Shown: positions 1-8,192, counted from the first letter of the stretch. The stretch is 64,000 nucleotides of DNA from an uncultured Clostridia bacterium (GCA_947591785.1 CANQDK010000001.1:62001-126000), one strand, 5' to 3'. The notes: a model not told the origin generated them from the sequence alone. Made by a program: numbers and translations.

Positions 1-523
1 AGCCTTCTTTTTTGATTTCTGTGTGTCCACAATTTGAGCATTTCCATTCTGTGGGATTGGAACGCTTATACATTTTGTTTGATTTGTATAAATTTGCTAG
101 ATATTTCAAAATTTGATGATGCACACTTTCGATTTGTGCAATCATATCAAAACTTTGAGCAATATCCGCAAACCCTTCATCTCGTGCTATTCTTGCAAAA
201 CTTGGGTAAATGTTCTCTGCTTCCGAAAGTTCAATCAAACTTTCTTCCAAAAGACTTGTGGAAAGTTCTGGTGCGTCGAAGGGATAGCCCGCTTCAATTG
301 CTATGTTTTTGACACTTCCACCGCTATATTTTATAATATAATCGTAAACCACCTTTGCATGTGCCATTTCGTTTTTTGCGAGTGTTTTCATTGTGTCTGA
401 AAGAAATTTTTGCTGGTTCTGTAGAGCCATTTTAGACATAAACTGATAGCGTGCACCAGCTTGACATTCAGCTGCAAACGAACGTGCCAAATTTGTTTTT
501 GTTGTGCTTTCATCAAAATTCAT
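1..523 (-). CDS. rbr: Rubrerythrin (C-terminus cut by window edge)
   Basis: This is a non-haem diiron peroxidase that reduces hydrogen peroxide in the cytoplasm of anaerobes. I translated 174 codons by hand from the ATG at 523-521. The diiron four-helix bundle is visible: an early Glu in AECQAGARY, an ExxH in NEMAHAKVV, a Glu in the SEAENIYPSF helix and a second ExxH in QIESVHHQIL. The C-terminal rubredoxin-like domain starts with the first Cys pair (KCSNCG) just before the edge; the second Cys pair lies outside the window. An AAGGAGATG ribosome site sits 5 bases before the start. The gene is divergent from the CYTH-like gene. It is a standard oxidative-stress gene and I see nothing odd in the visible part. 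Confidence 0.93.
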   Translation of the reverse strand, partial: MNFDESTTKTNLARSFAAECQAGARYQFMSKMALQNQQKFLSDTMKTLAKNEMAHAKVVYDYIIKYSGGSVKNIAIEAGYPFDAPELSTSLLEESLIELSEAENIYPSFARIARDEGFADIAQSFDMIAQIESVHHQILKYLANLYKSNKMYKRSNPTEWKCSNCGHTEIKKEG

Positions 524-617
524 AATTTCATCTCCTTGAATTTAATATTGCCAAAAATAATATCTTTAAACATTTGCTTTTTTTATTATTTTTGTTTAAA
601 ATAAAAATAGATTTTAT

Positions 618-647
618 TTGCTTTTGCTTAATTTATTAAAATATAAT
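618..647 (+). promoter_or_regulatory. Sigma-A-like promoter for the CYTH-like gene
   Basis: A TTGCTT -35 element (618-623) and a perfect TATAAT -10 element (642-647) are separated by 18 bases. The promoter is followed by an AGGAGAG ribosome site and the ATG at 665, so this transcript has a short conventional leader. Confidence 0.55.
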
Positions 648-664
648 TAATAGGAGAGAGTTAA

Positions 665-1456
665 ATGTTTCTTGGTGATAAAGGAAAGTCCAACAAGTAT
701 GAAAACATTAGACGAAATTATGACATTATCATAGACAATGAGAAAATGACGATACAAAAACTGTCGCAAAATCTTGGATTTTATGCGGTATTGCCTATGG
801 GGAGAACTGTTGAAACAGAAGTTGTTTATGACACAGATAAAAAGTTGTTGACAGGTTCTGGACTTATTTTGCGTAAGAAAATAAACAAACAACGCACTTA
901 CTTTTCTTTGGTGAGAATAAGCACATTAAAAGGGATTGAAGATAGGGAAAAGAAATCTTTTCTTGGGGAATGTGAAGAAAATGACAAGCCAAGTGATTTT
1001 CCTGTTCAAGTTGCAGATGGAATAAATGAAATTTTTAATAATCTTTTCACAGTTAATGTTGTGGATATTGTAAAACACTGCACACCATACATTCAAATCG
1101 TTAATGATGCGAATAAATATAGAATTGTGAGCGGAACTGGCTATGAAGTTGAAATTGCTTTTGAAACGCTTAAAGTGACTGACCTTCGCACGAAACGAAA
1201 GGCAGAAGTAAGAAATTTTTCTATGAAAATGGAAAGTGACCCAAATTATACGCATGAAAGAGAGCATATTTTGGATATAATAGACAGAAAATGCAAGGAA
1301 TTGTTTTTTGTCAATTTAAACAGATTTGAAATCGCAGAAAAAGCAGTCTTTGTTCCAGAACCAGAGCTTGATAAAGATGGAAAACCTATTAAGAAAAAGA
1401 GTAGAAAACAAATTGAGGCGGAACTAAAAAAGAGGGAAGAGGAAGAACAGGTGTGA
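665..1456 (+). CDS. CYTH-like (triphosphate tunnel) domain protein
   Basis: A 263-residue soluble protein. Residues about 50-80 read ETEVVYDTDKKLL followed by GLILRKK, which resembles the CYTH-superfamily segment in which a tyrosine-Asp-Thr strand is followed by LL..G..LR.R. Members hydrolyse or cyclise triphosphates inside a charged tunnel. I could not find the usual N-terminal ExExK metal-binding signature, so catalysis is doubtful. The C-terminus (about 232-263) is a highly charged KKKSRKQIEAELKKREEEE tail, probably helical. The start is supported by AGGAGAGAG just upstream. A terminator hairpin overlaps the stop codon, so the gene is probably monocistronic. The family assignment rests on pattern recognition only. 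Confidence 0.5.
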   Translation: MFLGDKGKSNKYENIRRNYDIIIDNEKMTIQKLSQNLGFYAVLPMGRTVETEVVYDTDKKLLTGSGLILRKKINKQRTYFSLVRISTLKGIEDREKKSFLGECEENDKPSDFPVQVADGINEIFNNLFTVNVVDIVKHCTPYIQIVNDANKYRIVSGTGYEVEIAFETLKVTDLRTKRKAEVRNFSMKMESDPNYTHEREHILDIIDRKCKELFFVNLNRFEIAEKAVFVPEPELDKDGKPIKKKSRKQIEAELKKREEEEQV

Positions 1457-1472
1457 AGACATCTGTTTTTTT
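1447..1472 (+). terminator. Rho-independent terminator of the CYTH-like gene
   Basis: An 8-bp stem (ACAGGTGT / ACATCTGT, one G-T pair) with a GAAG loop is followed by a T run. The left arm contains the stop codon region of the gene. Confidence 0.75.
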
Positions 1473-1588
1473 ATAGAACTTATTTAATTTGGATTTGATT
1501 TTGAAATTAGAGCATTTTAATATGAAAATTTGAGATGTTTTTAGCTGAATAAAGTCCTTATATTCAGTCCACTTGCATAACATATAAA

Positions 1589-3112
1589 ATGAAAAAGAAA
1601 AAACTTGGTTTTTGGACAAAACTTTGTTACGGAATTGGAAATTTGGGATATGGTTCAACTGGACAAACTGTCAGCAGTTTTATTATGTTTTTTGGGACAA
1701 GTGTTCTTGGACTTTCTGGAATGGTGGTTGGAACGATTATCGCCATCACATCGCTGTGGGACGGACTCTCAGACCCCGTGATAGGCTATCTTTCTGACCG
1801 TACGCAAAGCAAAGTGTTTGGGCGAAGACTTGGGCACATGCTTTTTGCATCTTTTATGCTTGCTTTGAATAATGTCCTTTTATGGTTTTGTCCACAGGGA
1901 GCAACAACACCAATTTTAGTTGTTTGGCTTTTAGGATTTTTGCTTCTCCAAGAAACATATAACACATTTTTTGCAACTCCGTATTCCGCATTATGTATTG
2001 ATATCGCACCAGACTACAATGACCAAACGAAAATGCAAGGATTCAAGACGGTGTTTTATATTTTGGGCTTGATTTTTCCAAGCGTGTTGATGTATATTTT
2101 CATGCCATCAACAGCAGGTTTTGGAACTCAGGGGCAGTTCAACCGCATGGGTTATATTTATATTTCTTTGGTTAATTCTGCACTGGTGCTACTTTGTGGG
2201 CTTATTTCAATAATTGGAACAATAAAGAGGGTTCGCTCCATGCCACATTATGATGAAGCAGTTAAAAGCGAACATAATATGAAAAATGTGGCAGATGAGA
2301 ATGAGAACAAAAATGAAGAAAATGCCAACAAAGGTGAAAAAATTAACAACAGAAAAAAGCGACATGGAGAACTTTTTTCTGATTTAGGGCGTATTATGGC
2401 AGGCTATGTTGAAACTTTTAAGAAATCGGATTTTCGCACGGTTATGCTTGGCTATTCTGTTTCTCTTATTGCTTCGGTTTTTATAACATCTGTTGGAATG
2501 CATTTGTTTACATTTTGTTTCAATTTTTCGAGTGTTCAAATTTCAATTTTAATGATATGTTTGTTTGGTGGGGCAATCATATCTCAACTTCTTTGGGTTA
2601 ATATCGTCAAAAAGTATGACAAAAAACAAACGCTAATTTTTGCTTTATGCGTTATGCTCTTTGGTATTGCCATGACAAGCGTAACTTTCCTTTTTAGACA
2701 ATACGCTTCTCCTGAAAAAATTTTTTGGTTTGTTTTGCCTTGCCTGTTTGTTTGCGGAGTGGGTTCAGGGGCTCTTTACTCTTTGCCTCATTCAATGTAT
2801 GCCGATGTTGTCACAATGGAAACCTTTAAAACAGGAGTCAATAATGCAGGGAGATATACAGGATATTACACTTTCACATACAATTTTTCAAATTCTATTG
2901 CCCTTCTTTTTATAGGATTTTTGCTCGATTTCGTTGGATTTGACAGTTCTTCCCCATCACAATCGCTTGCGGTTCAAGCAGGGCTTGGAAAGATTGTGTT
3001 TTTTGGAAGTGCAATTGCAATAACCCTTGCAATCATAATTTTTTCAAACTACAAACTGAAAAGGGCAGATGTCTTGAAGGTGCAGATAAAAGCAAATGAA
3101 GGTGGAAAATAG
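1589..3112 (+). CDS. GPH-family sugar:cation symporter (MFS)
   Basis: A 507-residue polytopic membrane transporter of the glycoside-pentoside-hexuronide:cation symporter type (MelB/XylP-like). It probably imports a sugar or glycoside with sodium or protons. The diagnostic early loop is present at about residues 58-75 (WDGLSDPVIGYLSDRT followed by GRR), with about 12 hydrophobic segments. The central cytoplasmic loop (about 215-270) is expanded and very rich in Asn, Glu and Lys. The late segment around PHSMYADVVTMETFKTGV is also typical of the family. No Shine-Dalgarno sequence precedes the ATG. The substrate cannot be inferred because no glycosidase gene lies nearby. Confidence 0.85.
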   Translation: MKKKKLGFWTKLCYGIGNLGYGSTGQTVSSFIMFFGTSVLGLSGMVVGTIIAITSLWDGLSDPVIGYLSDRTQSKVFGRRLGHMLFASFMLALNNVLLWFCPQGATTPILVVWLLGFLLLQETYNTFFATPYSALCIDIAPDYNDQTKMQGFKTVFYILGLIFPSVLMYIFMPSTAGFGTQGQFNRMGYIYISLVNSALVLLCGLISIIGTIKRVRSMPHYDEAVKSEHNMKNVADENENKNEENANKGEKINNRKKRHGELFSDLGRIMAGYVETFKKSDFRTVMLGYSVSLIASVFITSVGMHLFTFCFNFSSVQISILMICLFGGAIISQLLWVNIVKKYDKKQTLIFALCVMLFGIAMTSVTFLFRQYASPEKIFWFVLPCLFVCGVGSGALYSLPHSMYADVVTMETFKTGVNNAGRYTGYYTFTYNFSNSIALLFIGFLLDFVGFDSSSPSQSLAVQAGLGKIVFFGSAIAITLAIIIFSNYKLKRADVLKVQIKANEGGK

Positions 3113-3199
3113 GACTAAACAAAATTATATCAAAATTTCCTTTGATTTATGATTGTCAATTTATTGTATAAAAAATCTTTGGTGTTGCACACTAAGTTT

Positions 3200-3727
3200 A
3201 TGAAAAATTTCAAAATAGTTGCATTAACTTTGTTGATTATGTTTACAATTGCATTGGCGGGATGCGGAGAGAAAGAATTGCCTGCTGCAAAAATAACTCG
3301 TGATGAAGCTCGCACAGGTGGGGCTTTAAGTTTTGTTTATGATCAGAATGAACGTTTGATAACAATTGGGGGAGAAGGAGAGATTGTGCAATTTTCAAGT
3401 GCAAGAGAAACAAAAAATTTAGATGAAGGCACAAGAATTGGAATTCGTGTCACAGCCCCAGACGAAAATTTGAATGTTGAAAATGCGACTTTGAAGATGA
3501 ATGGTGTGAAATATAGCTCAGGTGATTTTCTGGCTGTTGTCAATGGACAGAAACAAAGATATTTTGAAATCCAACCGCTTGTAAGCGAAGTGGATAAAAA
3601 AGTTGCATTCACGATTTGTTGGGATGAGGGGACAAAAGAACAAACTTATCAAATTGTGATTGCCAAAGGCACAAGGTTTATGAACAAAAATGGAGAACTG
3701 GAAGAGATTGAAAAAGAAACAAAATAA
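3200..3727 (+). CDS. Small predicted lipoprotein, unknown function
   Basis: A 175-residue exported protein. I chose the ATG at 3200 rather than the upstream in-frame ATG at 3149 because it gives a classic lipoprotein signal peptide: MKNFK, a hydrophobic core and the lipobox LAGC with the lipidated Cys at residue 22. The mature part is hydrophilic and probably beta-rich, with no domain I recognise. It ends in a charged EEIEKETK tail. No Shine-Dalgarno sequence is evident. A strong terminator starts at the stop codon. Confidence 0.7.
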   Translation: MKNFKIVALTLLIMFTIALAGCGEKELPAAKITRDEARTGGALSFVYDQNERLITIGGEGEIVQFSSARETKNLDEGTRIGIRVTAPDENLNVENATLKMNGVKYSSGDFLAVVNGQKQRYFEIQPLVSEVDKKVAFTICWDEGTKEQTYQIVIAKGTRFMNKNGELEEIEKETK

Positions 3728-3747
3728 AATGGCTCTAAGCCATTTTT
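3726..3747 (+). terminator. Terminator of the small lipoprotein gene
   Basis: A 9-bp stem (AAAATGGCT / AGCCATTTT) with a CTA loop is followed by T residues, directly at the stop codon. Confidence 0.8.
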
Positions 3748-3764
3748 TGTATGTATAAGTCATA

Positions 3765-3798
3765 AAGAAAAAAAAGACACCTCGTTGAGATGTCTTTT
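3765..3798 (-). terminator. Terminator of the pilin-like gene (minus strand)
   Basis: A 12-bp stem with one mismatch spans 3772-3783 and 3787-3798 with a GTT loop. On the minus strand it is followed by a T run (complement of 3765-3771). It separates the convergent lipoprotein and pilin-like genes. Confidence 0.75.
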
Positions 3799-3810
3799 CT
3801 TTAATCAAAG

Positions 3811-4230
3811 TTATGCAACTCTAAGAAGAATTTTTGCTGTTTTGATGATTGTGTCAATGGATTCTTTTTTGGAAGGATCTTTCCAATTACCACCTTCATC
3901 AACAAAAGCACCGATAATCATAGGCAAGAAAACATTGAAGAAGATAATAAGAACAATGACAACAATAACAGTGACAATGATGTTTATCATACGCTTCTTG
4001 TTTTCTTCACGTGCTTCAGCAGAATCTGCCCTTGCCATTTTAATTCCAACATAAACAGCATAAATGCTTCCTGCAGAACCAACAAGTGCCAAAACAACCC
4101 ATAACACGATTGACAAAACATCCATTAATGGTTTAAGCCAAGCTGTCATTGTGTCAGGAATGTTTCCACTATCTAGAAGCCCTTGCCAACTTGAAAATAC
4201 TGCACCCATAAGATTATTTAATATTCCCAT
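3811..4230 (-). CDS. Small two-helix membrane protein, pilin-like (TrbC/VirB2-like)
   Basis: A 139-residue protein with an amphipathic N-terminus and two transmembrane helices (about residues 38-62 and 85-112), separated by a short basic cytoplasmic loop, VGIKMARADSAEAREENKKR. Small proteins with this hairpin layout and an A-E-rich, KKR-containing loop are found among TrbC/VirB2-type conjugal pilin subunits. The tail is acidic and then amphipathic. A GGAGG ribosome site lies 8 bases before the ATG. No other conjugation gene (VirB4, VirD4 or relaxase) is in the window, so it is an orphan here. A holin-like or unrelated membrane role is possible. Confidence 0.45.
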   Translation of the reverse strand: MGILNNLMGAVFSSWQGLLDSGNIPDTMTAWLKPLMDVLSIVLWVVLALVGSAGSIYAVYVGIKMARADSAEAREENKKRMINIIVTVIVVIVLIIFFNVFLPMIIGAFVDEGGNWKDPSKKESIDTIIKTAKILLRVA

Positions 4231-4309
4231 AACAAAAATCCTCCAATAATTTATATTATTGTTTCAAATTCTTTCAAGATTATTCTTGCCAGAATTGATT
4301 TACACTTAA

Positions 4310-4338
4310 ATCATAACACAATATAAAAAAATATCCAA
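4310..4338 (-). promoter_or_regulatory. Promoter of the pilin-like gene
   Basis: On the minus strand, TTGGAT (4338-4333), a 17-base spacer and TATGAT (4315-4310) with an extended TG element. This predicts a leader of about 75 bases. Confidence 0.5.
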
Positions 4339-4342
4339 ACAA

Positions 4343-4390
4343 TTTTACAAAAAAAATTAAAAATTTTTAAAAATTTTTTTTATTGTAAAA
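4343..4390. repeat. 48-bp AT inverted repeat
   Basis: TTTTACAA at 4343-4350 mirrors TTGTAAAA at 4383-4390, with A/T-only arms continuing inward to a near-perfect hairpin. It lies in the 344-base gap (4231-4574) between the pilin-like gene and the end of comFC. The rest of that gap holds the pilin-like gene promoter and featureless A/T sequence. It may serve as a comFC terminator but has no clear T-tract beyond the stem. Confidence 0.4.
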
Positions 4391-4574
4391 ATAATATAAT
4401 TTTTCGTCAAAATTCGTAATTTTGTAAAATCGCTAAACATTCGCAATTATGGGAAGGATAAATGTTTGAAAAAAATCAAAAAAATATGAATTAAATTAAA
4501 AGAAAAATATGAAGAAATATAATTTTTAAATATTTTTTATTATTTTTTTTAATTTTTATGTAAAATATTTTTTA

Positions 4575-5381
4575 TTACTTATTTAACTGATGAAAAAATG
4601 TTTTTGTTTTGAAAAGCGTTTTTTCAGGCCTAACATACTCTCTTGCAATGCCACAAACATAAATATTGTTGACTTTTGGATAAATCAACCCAGCACAATA
4701 TGAAACGGTTGAGCAGGTTGTCAGCACATCGTCAACGATAAGCACATTTTGATTTCTATTCAAATTTACATCTTTTGCAATAAATGTGCCAATAATGTTT
4801 TGACGTCTTTCTTTGAAAATTAAATTCTTTTGAGAAACTTTATCTTTTATTTTTGCAAAACAACATAGAACAGGACAATTTAATATCTTTCCAATCTCTT
4901 CTGCAAGCAGTTTGGATTGATTGAAGGTTCGCTTCTTCTCTTTCTTTTCTGTCATTGGAATATATGTAATAATATCAATCTTGATGCCTTCCAAACATTT
5001 TGAAATGATATTTGCAAGAGGTTGGGCAAGATATCTACAATTGGAATCTTTATATTTTAAAACTAAATTTTTGACAGAACCTTCATATAAAAATGGACAA
5101 AAGGCTTTCTTAAAATTTTTCTTTTCTTTCTGACATAAGTCACAAACATTTGCTTCGTCTAATATAGGTTGATCACATATTTCACAGCGATGCCCGTTGT
5201 TGAAAGGTAAAATTTTTGCACATTCGTCACAATAAGGACGCTCTTCAAAATTATCTATGTCAACACCGCAAAAGATACATTTGATGTTGTCTGGAAATAA
5301 CATCTTTTCAGCAAACTTTTTTGTTTTGCTCCAATAACGAAACATTTTCGCCTCAATCTTTTGGCGTGAAAGTTTATTCAT
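4575..5381 (-). CDS. comFC: ComF family protein (phosphoribosyltransferase-like)
   Basis: A 268-residue cytoplasmic protein of the ComFC/GntX type, associated with DNA uptake and natural transformation in Bacillota. The N-terminal zinc-ribbon-like Cys pairs are present (CIFCG, CDEC, CEIC, CDLC, about residues 35-82). The C-terminal half is a type I phosphoribosyltransferase fold with the PRPP-binding motif VLIVDDVLTTCSTVS at about 214-228. The QKNLIFKERRQNIIGTF segment is a typical ComFC feature. It overlaps the upstream XRE regulator gene by 8 bp, so the two are translationally coupled. No comFA helicase gene lies beside it. Confidence 0.88.
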   Translation of the reverse strand: MNKLSRQKIEAKMFRYWSKTKKFAEKMLFPDNIKCIFCGVDIDNFEERPYCDECAKILPFNNGHRCEICDQPILDEANVCDLCQKEKKNFKKAFCPFLYEGSVKNLVLKYKDSNCRYLAQPLANIISKCLEGIKIDIITYIPMTEKKEKKRTFNQSKLLAEEIGKILNCPVLCCFAKIKDKVSQKNLIFKERRQNIIGTFIAKDVNLNRNQNVLIVDDVLTTCSTVSYCAGLIYPKVNNIYVCGIAREYVRPEKTLFKTKTFFHQLNK

Positions 5382-5589
5382 CTAAGCCCAAAATCCTATT
5401 GCCAGAAATATCCAATGCCTTGCAGATTTGTTTTAGACTGTCATAACCTGGCTTGCTTTTGCCTTTTAGCCATTCGCTGACTTGACTCTGCTTGACACCA
5501 ACCAATTTTGCAAGTTGAGATTGGTTTAGGTTTTGGTCAACCATTATATCTTTCAAAATATCTATAAAATCCATTTTCAGCCCCATCAT
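5374..5589 (-). CDS. XRE-family HTH regulator
   Basis: A 71-residue Cro/C1-type helix-turn-helix protein consisting of little more than the DNA-binding domain. The HTH is at about residues 18-50 (QSQLAKLVGVKQSQVSEWLKGKSKP). The start is ambiguous: the first two codons are both ATG (5589, 5586), and an ATG five codons in (5574) follows a GGGGCTG site. It overlaps comFC by 8 bp. Two copies of a palindrome lie immediately upstream and are probably its own operator, making this an autoregulated repressor with comFC as co-transcribed partner. Confidence 0.85.
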   Translation of the reverse strand: MMGLKMDFIDILKDIMVDQNLNQSQLAKLVGVKQSQVSEWLKGKSKPGYDSLKQICKALDISGNRILGLDE

Positions 5590-5598
5590 AATAGATTT

Positions 5599-5642
5599 TA
5601 TAGAAAATTCTATTTTTATGCTTAATATATAGAAAATTCTAT
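5599..5642 (-). promoter_or_regulatory. Twin palindromic operator upstream of xre-comFC
   Basis: The 15-base sequence TATAGAAAATTCTAT occurs twice exactly, at 5599-5613 and 5628-5642. Each copy contains 6-bp inverted arms ATAGAA/TTCTAT around an AA spacer, and the copies are 29 bp apart. The position, between the tRNA terminator and the xre start, is where the promoter must be. A dimeric XRE repressor binding its own promoter is the simplest reading. Confidence 0.6.
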
Positions 5643-5647
5643 ATTAT

Positions 5648-5683
5648 AAAAAAGAACATAGTTGAATTAACTATGTTCTTTTT
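5648..5683 (-). terminator. Terminator of tRNA-Glu
   Basis: A 14- to 15-bp perfect stem (5649-5663 with 5669-5683) with a 5-base loop. On the minus strand it is followed by T-rich sequence, immediately after the encoded CCA. Confidence 0.85.
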
Positions 5684-5757
5684 GGTGACCCCGACGGGAT
5701 TCGAACCCATGATACCGCCGTGAAAGGGCGATGTCTTAACCACTTGACCACGGGGCC
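5683..5757 (-). tRNA. tRNA-Glu (anticodon TTC)
   Basis: The minus strand folds into a full cloverleaf. The acceptor arms are GGCCCCG and CGGGGTC, the anticodon loop is CCTTTCAC carrying TTC, and the T-loop is GGTTCGAAT. The CCA end is encoded (5685-5683). It has its own promoter and terminator and is a single-gene unit. Confidence 0.96.
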
Positions 5758-5775
5758 AAATTTGACACGATGTAA

Positions 5776-5804
5776 GTATAATATAATTTGTAAAATAATG
5801 TCAA
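5776..5804 (-). promoter_or_regulatory. Promoter of tRNA-Glu
   Basis: On the minus strand, consensus TTGACA (5804-5799), a 17-base spacer and TTATAC (5781-5776). This places the transcription start just upstream of the mature 5' end at 5757. Confidence 0.75.
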
Positions 5805-5916
5805 GTGTTTTTTGAAAAAAATGAAAATTTTTTTATAAATTAAGACATATTGAAAAATTTGGTGGGTTTTGAAATCTATAAATCCTAAAAATTGTTTGAT
5901 GAAATATCAATTTACA

Positions 5917-7281
5917 TTATTTTTTTAAAATTTCAAATCCGTCTTTGTTATCCTTAATTTCATAACCTAAAGACAAAAGTTGATTTCTTAAATCATCTGC
6001 TTTTGCAAAATCACGATTCTTTTTTGCGTTCCAGCGTTTTTCTGCCAAATGTTTTATTTCATCTGGTATATTGTTTTCAACCAGATTATCCATGTTGAGT
6101 CCAAGCACTTGGTTGAATTTAACGAAAGTGTTGTAAACATCCTTTGAACGTTCTTCTTTTAGCATTTTTTGCATGCAAGCGATGGCTTTTGGCATATTTA
6201 AATCATCATTTATTGCTTGTAAAAATTCGTTCTCATAGTTGCTGGTGTCAATTCTCTTTGTTCCGTTTTTATGTTCTTTTACAAGATTTTTTATGCTCCT
6301 TAATGTGTTCCTTGCCATATCAAGAGCTTCAAACGTAAAGTTTTGTTGTTTTGAGTAGTGTGCAAGAAAATAGAAGAACCTAAAATCATCAGGGGAGTAT
6401 CCTCTTTCTTTAAGGTCTGCAAGGCGATATATATTATTCAAACTTTTGCTCATTTTTCCGCCATCAATTTGTAAAAATTCCAAATGCATCCACATCTTTA
6501 CAACTTTATGTCCATAGTGACAATCGCTTTGAGCAATCTCATTTTCATGATGAACTGGTTTGTGGTCAACTCCTCCAGTGTGTATGTCAATGCTTTCACC
6601 AAGATATTTGTCGCCGATAACGGAACATTCAATGTGCCAACCTGGGTAGCCCATTCCCCAAGGGCTTTCCCATTGCATAATATGTTCTTTTGGTGCTTTC
6701 ACCCATAAAACAAAATCGTATGGCGAGCGTTTTTCTTCATCAACATCGATTCTTGCACCAGCCAATTTTTCTTCAATGTTCATTCCAGAGAGTTTGCCGT
6801 AATCCTTGAATTTTGCGATGTCAAAATATATGCCTTTACTGGTTTCATAGGCATAGCCCTTTTCAAGCAGAACCTTTACAAAATCAATCATTTCCTTTAT
6901 GACGCTTGTTGCAGGAATAATATGTTCAGGCATATCAATATTGAGAGATTTTGCATCTTGAAAGAAAATATCTGTGTAAAATTTTGCAATTTCCCATGGA
7001 GATTTATGTTCCCTTTGACTTGCAATAAGCATTTTGTCTTCACCTTCATCTGCATCACTCGTTAAATGTCCAACATCTGTGATATTCATAACGCCATCAA
7101 GTTTATAGCCGTTATACTTTAACACTCTGCGAATGTTATCCATAAAAAGATAAGCACGGAAATTGCCTATGTGAGGGTAATAGTAAACAGTTGGGCCACA
7201 GGTGTACATTTTCACTGTCCTATTTTCGTGGCAAGGAACTTCTTCTTTCTGTCGTGTTAAAGAATTATAAAATTTAACCAT
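5917..7281 (-). CDS. cysS: Cysteinyl-tRNA synthetase
   Basis: A class I aminoacyl-tRNA synthetase that charges tRNA-Cys, 454 residues (usual length about 460). Signatures seen are GPTVYYYPHIGNFR (HIGH region, about residues 30-43), zinc-binding Cys and His residues around HIECS and HHENEIAQS, and GGKMSKSLNN (KMSKS loop). I chose the ATG at 7281, which has GGAG 6 bases upstream and matches the family start MVKFYNS. An in-frame ATG at 7335 would add 18 residues without support. No T-box antiterminator motif is visible in the leader. It is likely transcribed alone. Confidence 0.96.
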   Translation of the reverse strand: MVKFYNSLTRQKEEVPCHENRTVKMYTCGPTVYYYPHIGNFRAYLFMDNIRRVLKYNGYKLDGVMNITDVGHLTSDADEGEDKMLIASQREHKSPWEIAKFYTDIFFQDAKSLNIDMPEHIIPATSVIKEMIDFVKVLLEKGYAYETSKGIYFDIAKFKDYGKLSGMNIEEKLAGARIDVDEEKRSPYDFVLWVKAPKEHIMQWESPWGMGYPGWHIECSVIGDKYLGESIDIHTGGVDHKPVHHENEIAQSDCHYGHKVVKMWMHLEFLQIDGGKMSKSLNNIYRLADLKERGYSPDDFRFFYFLAHYSKQQNFTFEALDMARNTLRSIKNLVKEHKNGTKRIDTSNYENEFLQAINDDLNMPKAIACMQKMLKEERSKDVYNTFVKFNQVLGLNMDNLVENNIPDEIKHLAEKRWNAKKNRDFAKADDLRNQLLSLGYEIKDNKDGFEILKK

Positions 7282-7581
7282 TTTCTGCTCCATTTTGATA
7301 TACTTTTTATTTATAAATATGAAATTCAGTAACAATAACTCCGTGTTTTCGTATTAAAGGCGGAAAATAAAAGGAATTTTTAATAATAAGTTATTGTTCA
7401 TTCAAAATTATATTAACATTAGAATTGTTTGATATATTTTTTATTATTGATTCGTGATATGTTGTTTTTATATTTATTTTAATAAATAAATTGTTAAATA
7501 ACGCTTTTAAAGAAATTAGTTTTATGAGAGATGCAAATTTTTTATTGGATTTTGCAAACTTTTCACTTTATGAAAATTTCA

Positions 7582-7965
7582 CTAAATTTTCTTGTTAAGA
7601 TAGTTGCAAAGAGTTGCAATTGCTTGATCAATTTCAGGCGATGCTTCGTTGAAAAATGTTTGAAGTTTTGCAATATATGAAGAAAGTTCCTTCTTGCCAT
7701 TTTCAGTCAAAACAAGCATTCTACAGCGTTTGTCAATCCCACCTTGTTTTGAAATGACAAGTCCTTCATTTTCAAGTTCTTTCGCCATAAGTGCAAAATT
7801 GGATTTTTTTAGTCCAAGTTTGTCAATAATCATGCTGACTGACAAATTCTCATATTGAGAGATAAAATACAACACCTTCATTTTTAGCAGGTTGTTTTGA
7901 GCATAATGCTTTGTCAAATTTTCTGTTAATGCTTCAATTTCAAGCAATTTTTCAACATTTTTCAT
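7582..7965 (-). CDS. MarR-family winged-helix regulator
   Basis: A 127-residue DNA-binding protein. The winged helix is visible: LSVSMIIDKLGLKKSNFALMAKELE contains the recognition helix, and the wing DKRCRMLVLTENGKK matches the MarR pattern D-R-R..L.LT..G. Flanking helices would form the dimer interface. The gene has no Shine-Dalgarno sequence; its -10 box ends 9 bases before the ATG. It stands alone, with 246-300 bases of AT-rich sequence on either side, so its target is not obvious. Divergent recD2 begins 227 bases away. Confidence 0.85.
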   Translation of the reverse strand: MKNVEKLLEIEALTENLTKHYAQNNLLKMKVLYFISQYENLSVSMIIDKLGLKKSNFALMAKELENEGLVISKQGGIDKRCRMLVLTENGKKELSSYIAKLQTFFNEASPEIDQAIATLCNYLNKKI

Positions 7966-7974
7966 ACACTTTCA

Positions 7975-8003
7975 ATTATAGAGTTATAAAATTTTTTTTG
8001 CAA
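7975..8003 (-). promoter_or_regulatory. MarR gene promoter giving a near-leaderless mRNA
   Basis: On the minus strand, TTGCAA (8003-7998), a 17-base spacer and perfect TATAAT (7980-7975). Only 9 bases separate the -10 box from the ATG at 7965, leaving almost no room for a 5' leader. Confidence 0.6.
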
Positions 8004-8192
8004 CTATTTTTTCAAAAATTTCAATCAAAAAGTTATAAAAAAATATGAAATTTTTTATTCGAATCTACATTTTGTCGTTATAAGCACTTTTGACACTATA
8101 TTTTGATTCTTTATGCTTCAATGTTTTTATTTTTCTTGCATTGTCCGTCTTTTTGATTGATTTTTTTTATAAAAAATATTAATATATCAAAT

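Noticed and set aside
34..400. Plus-strand open frames of 92 and 95 codons
   Set aside because: They are antisense to the rubrerythrin gene, which has clear motifs on the minus strand.
7282..7581. Possible T-box leader of cysS
   Set aside because: No T-box (AGGGTGGNACCGCG-type) sequence or terminator/antiterminator pair was seen.
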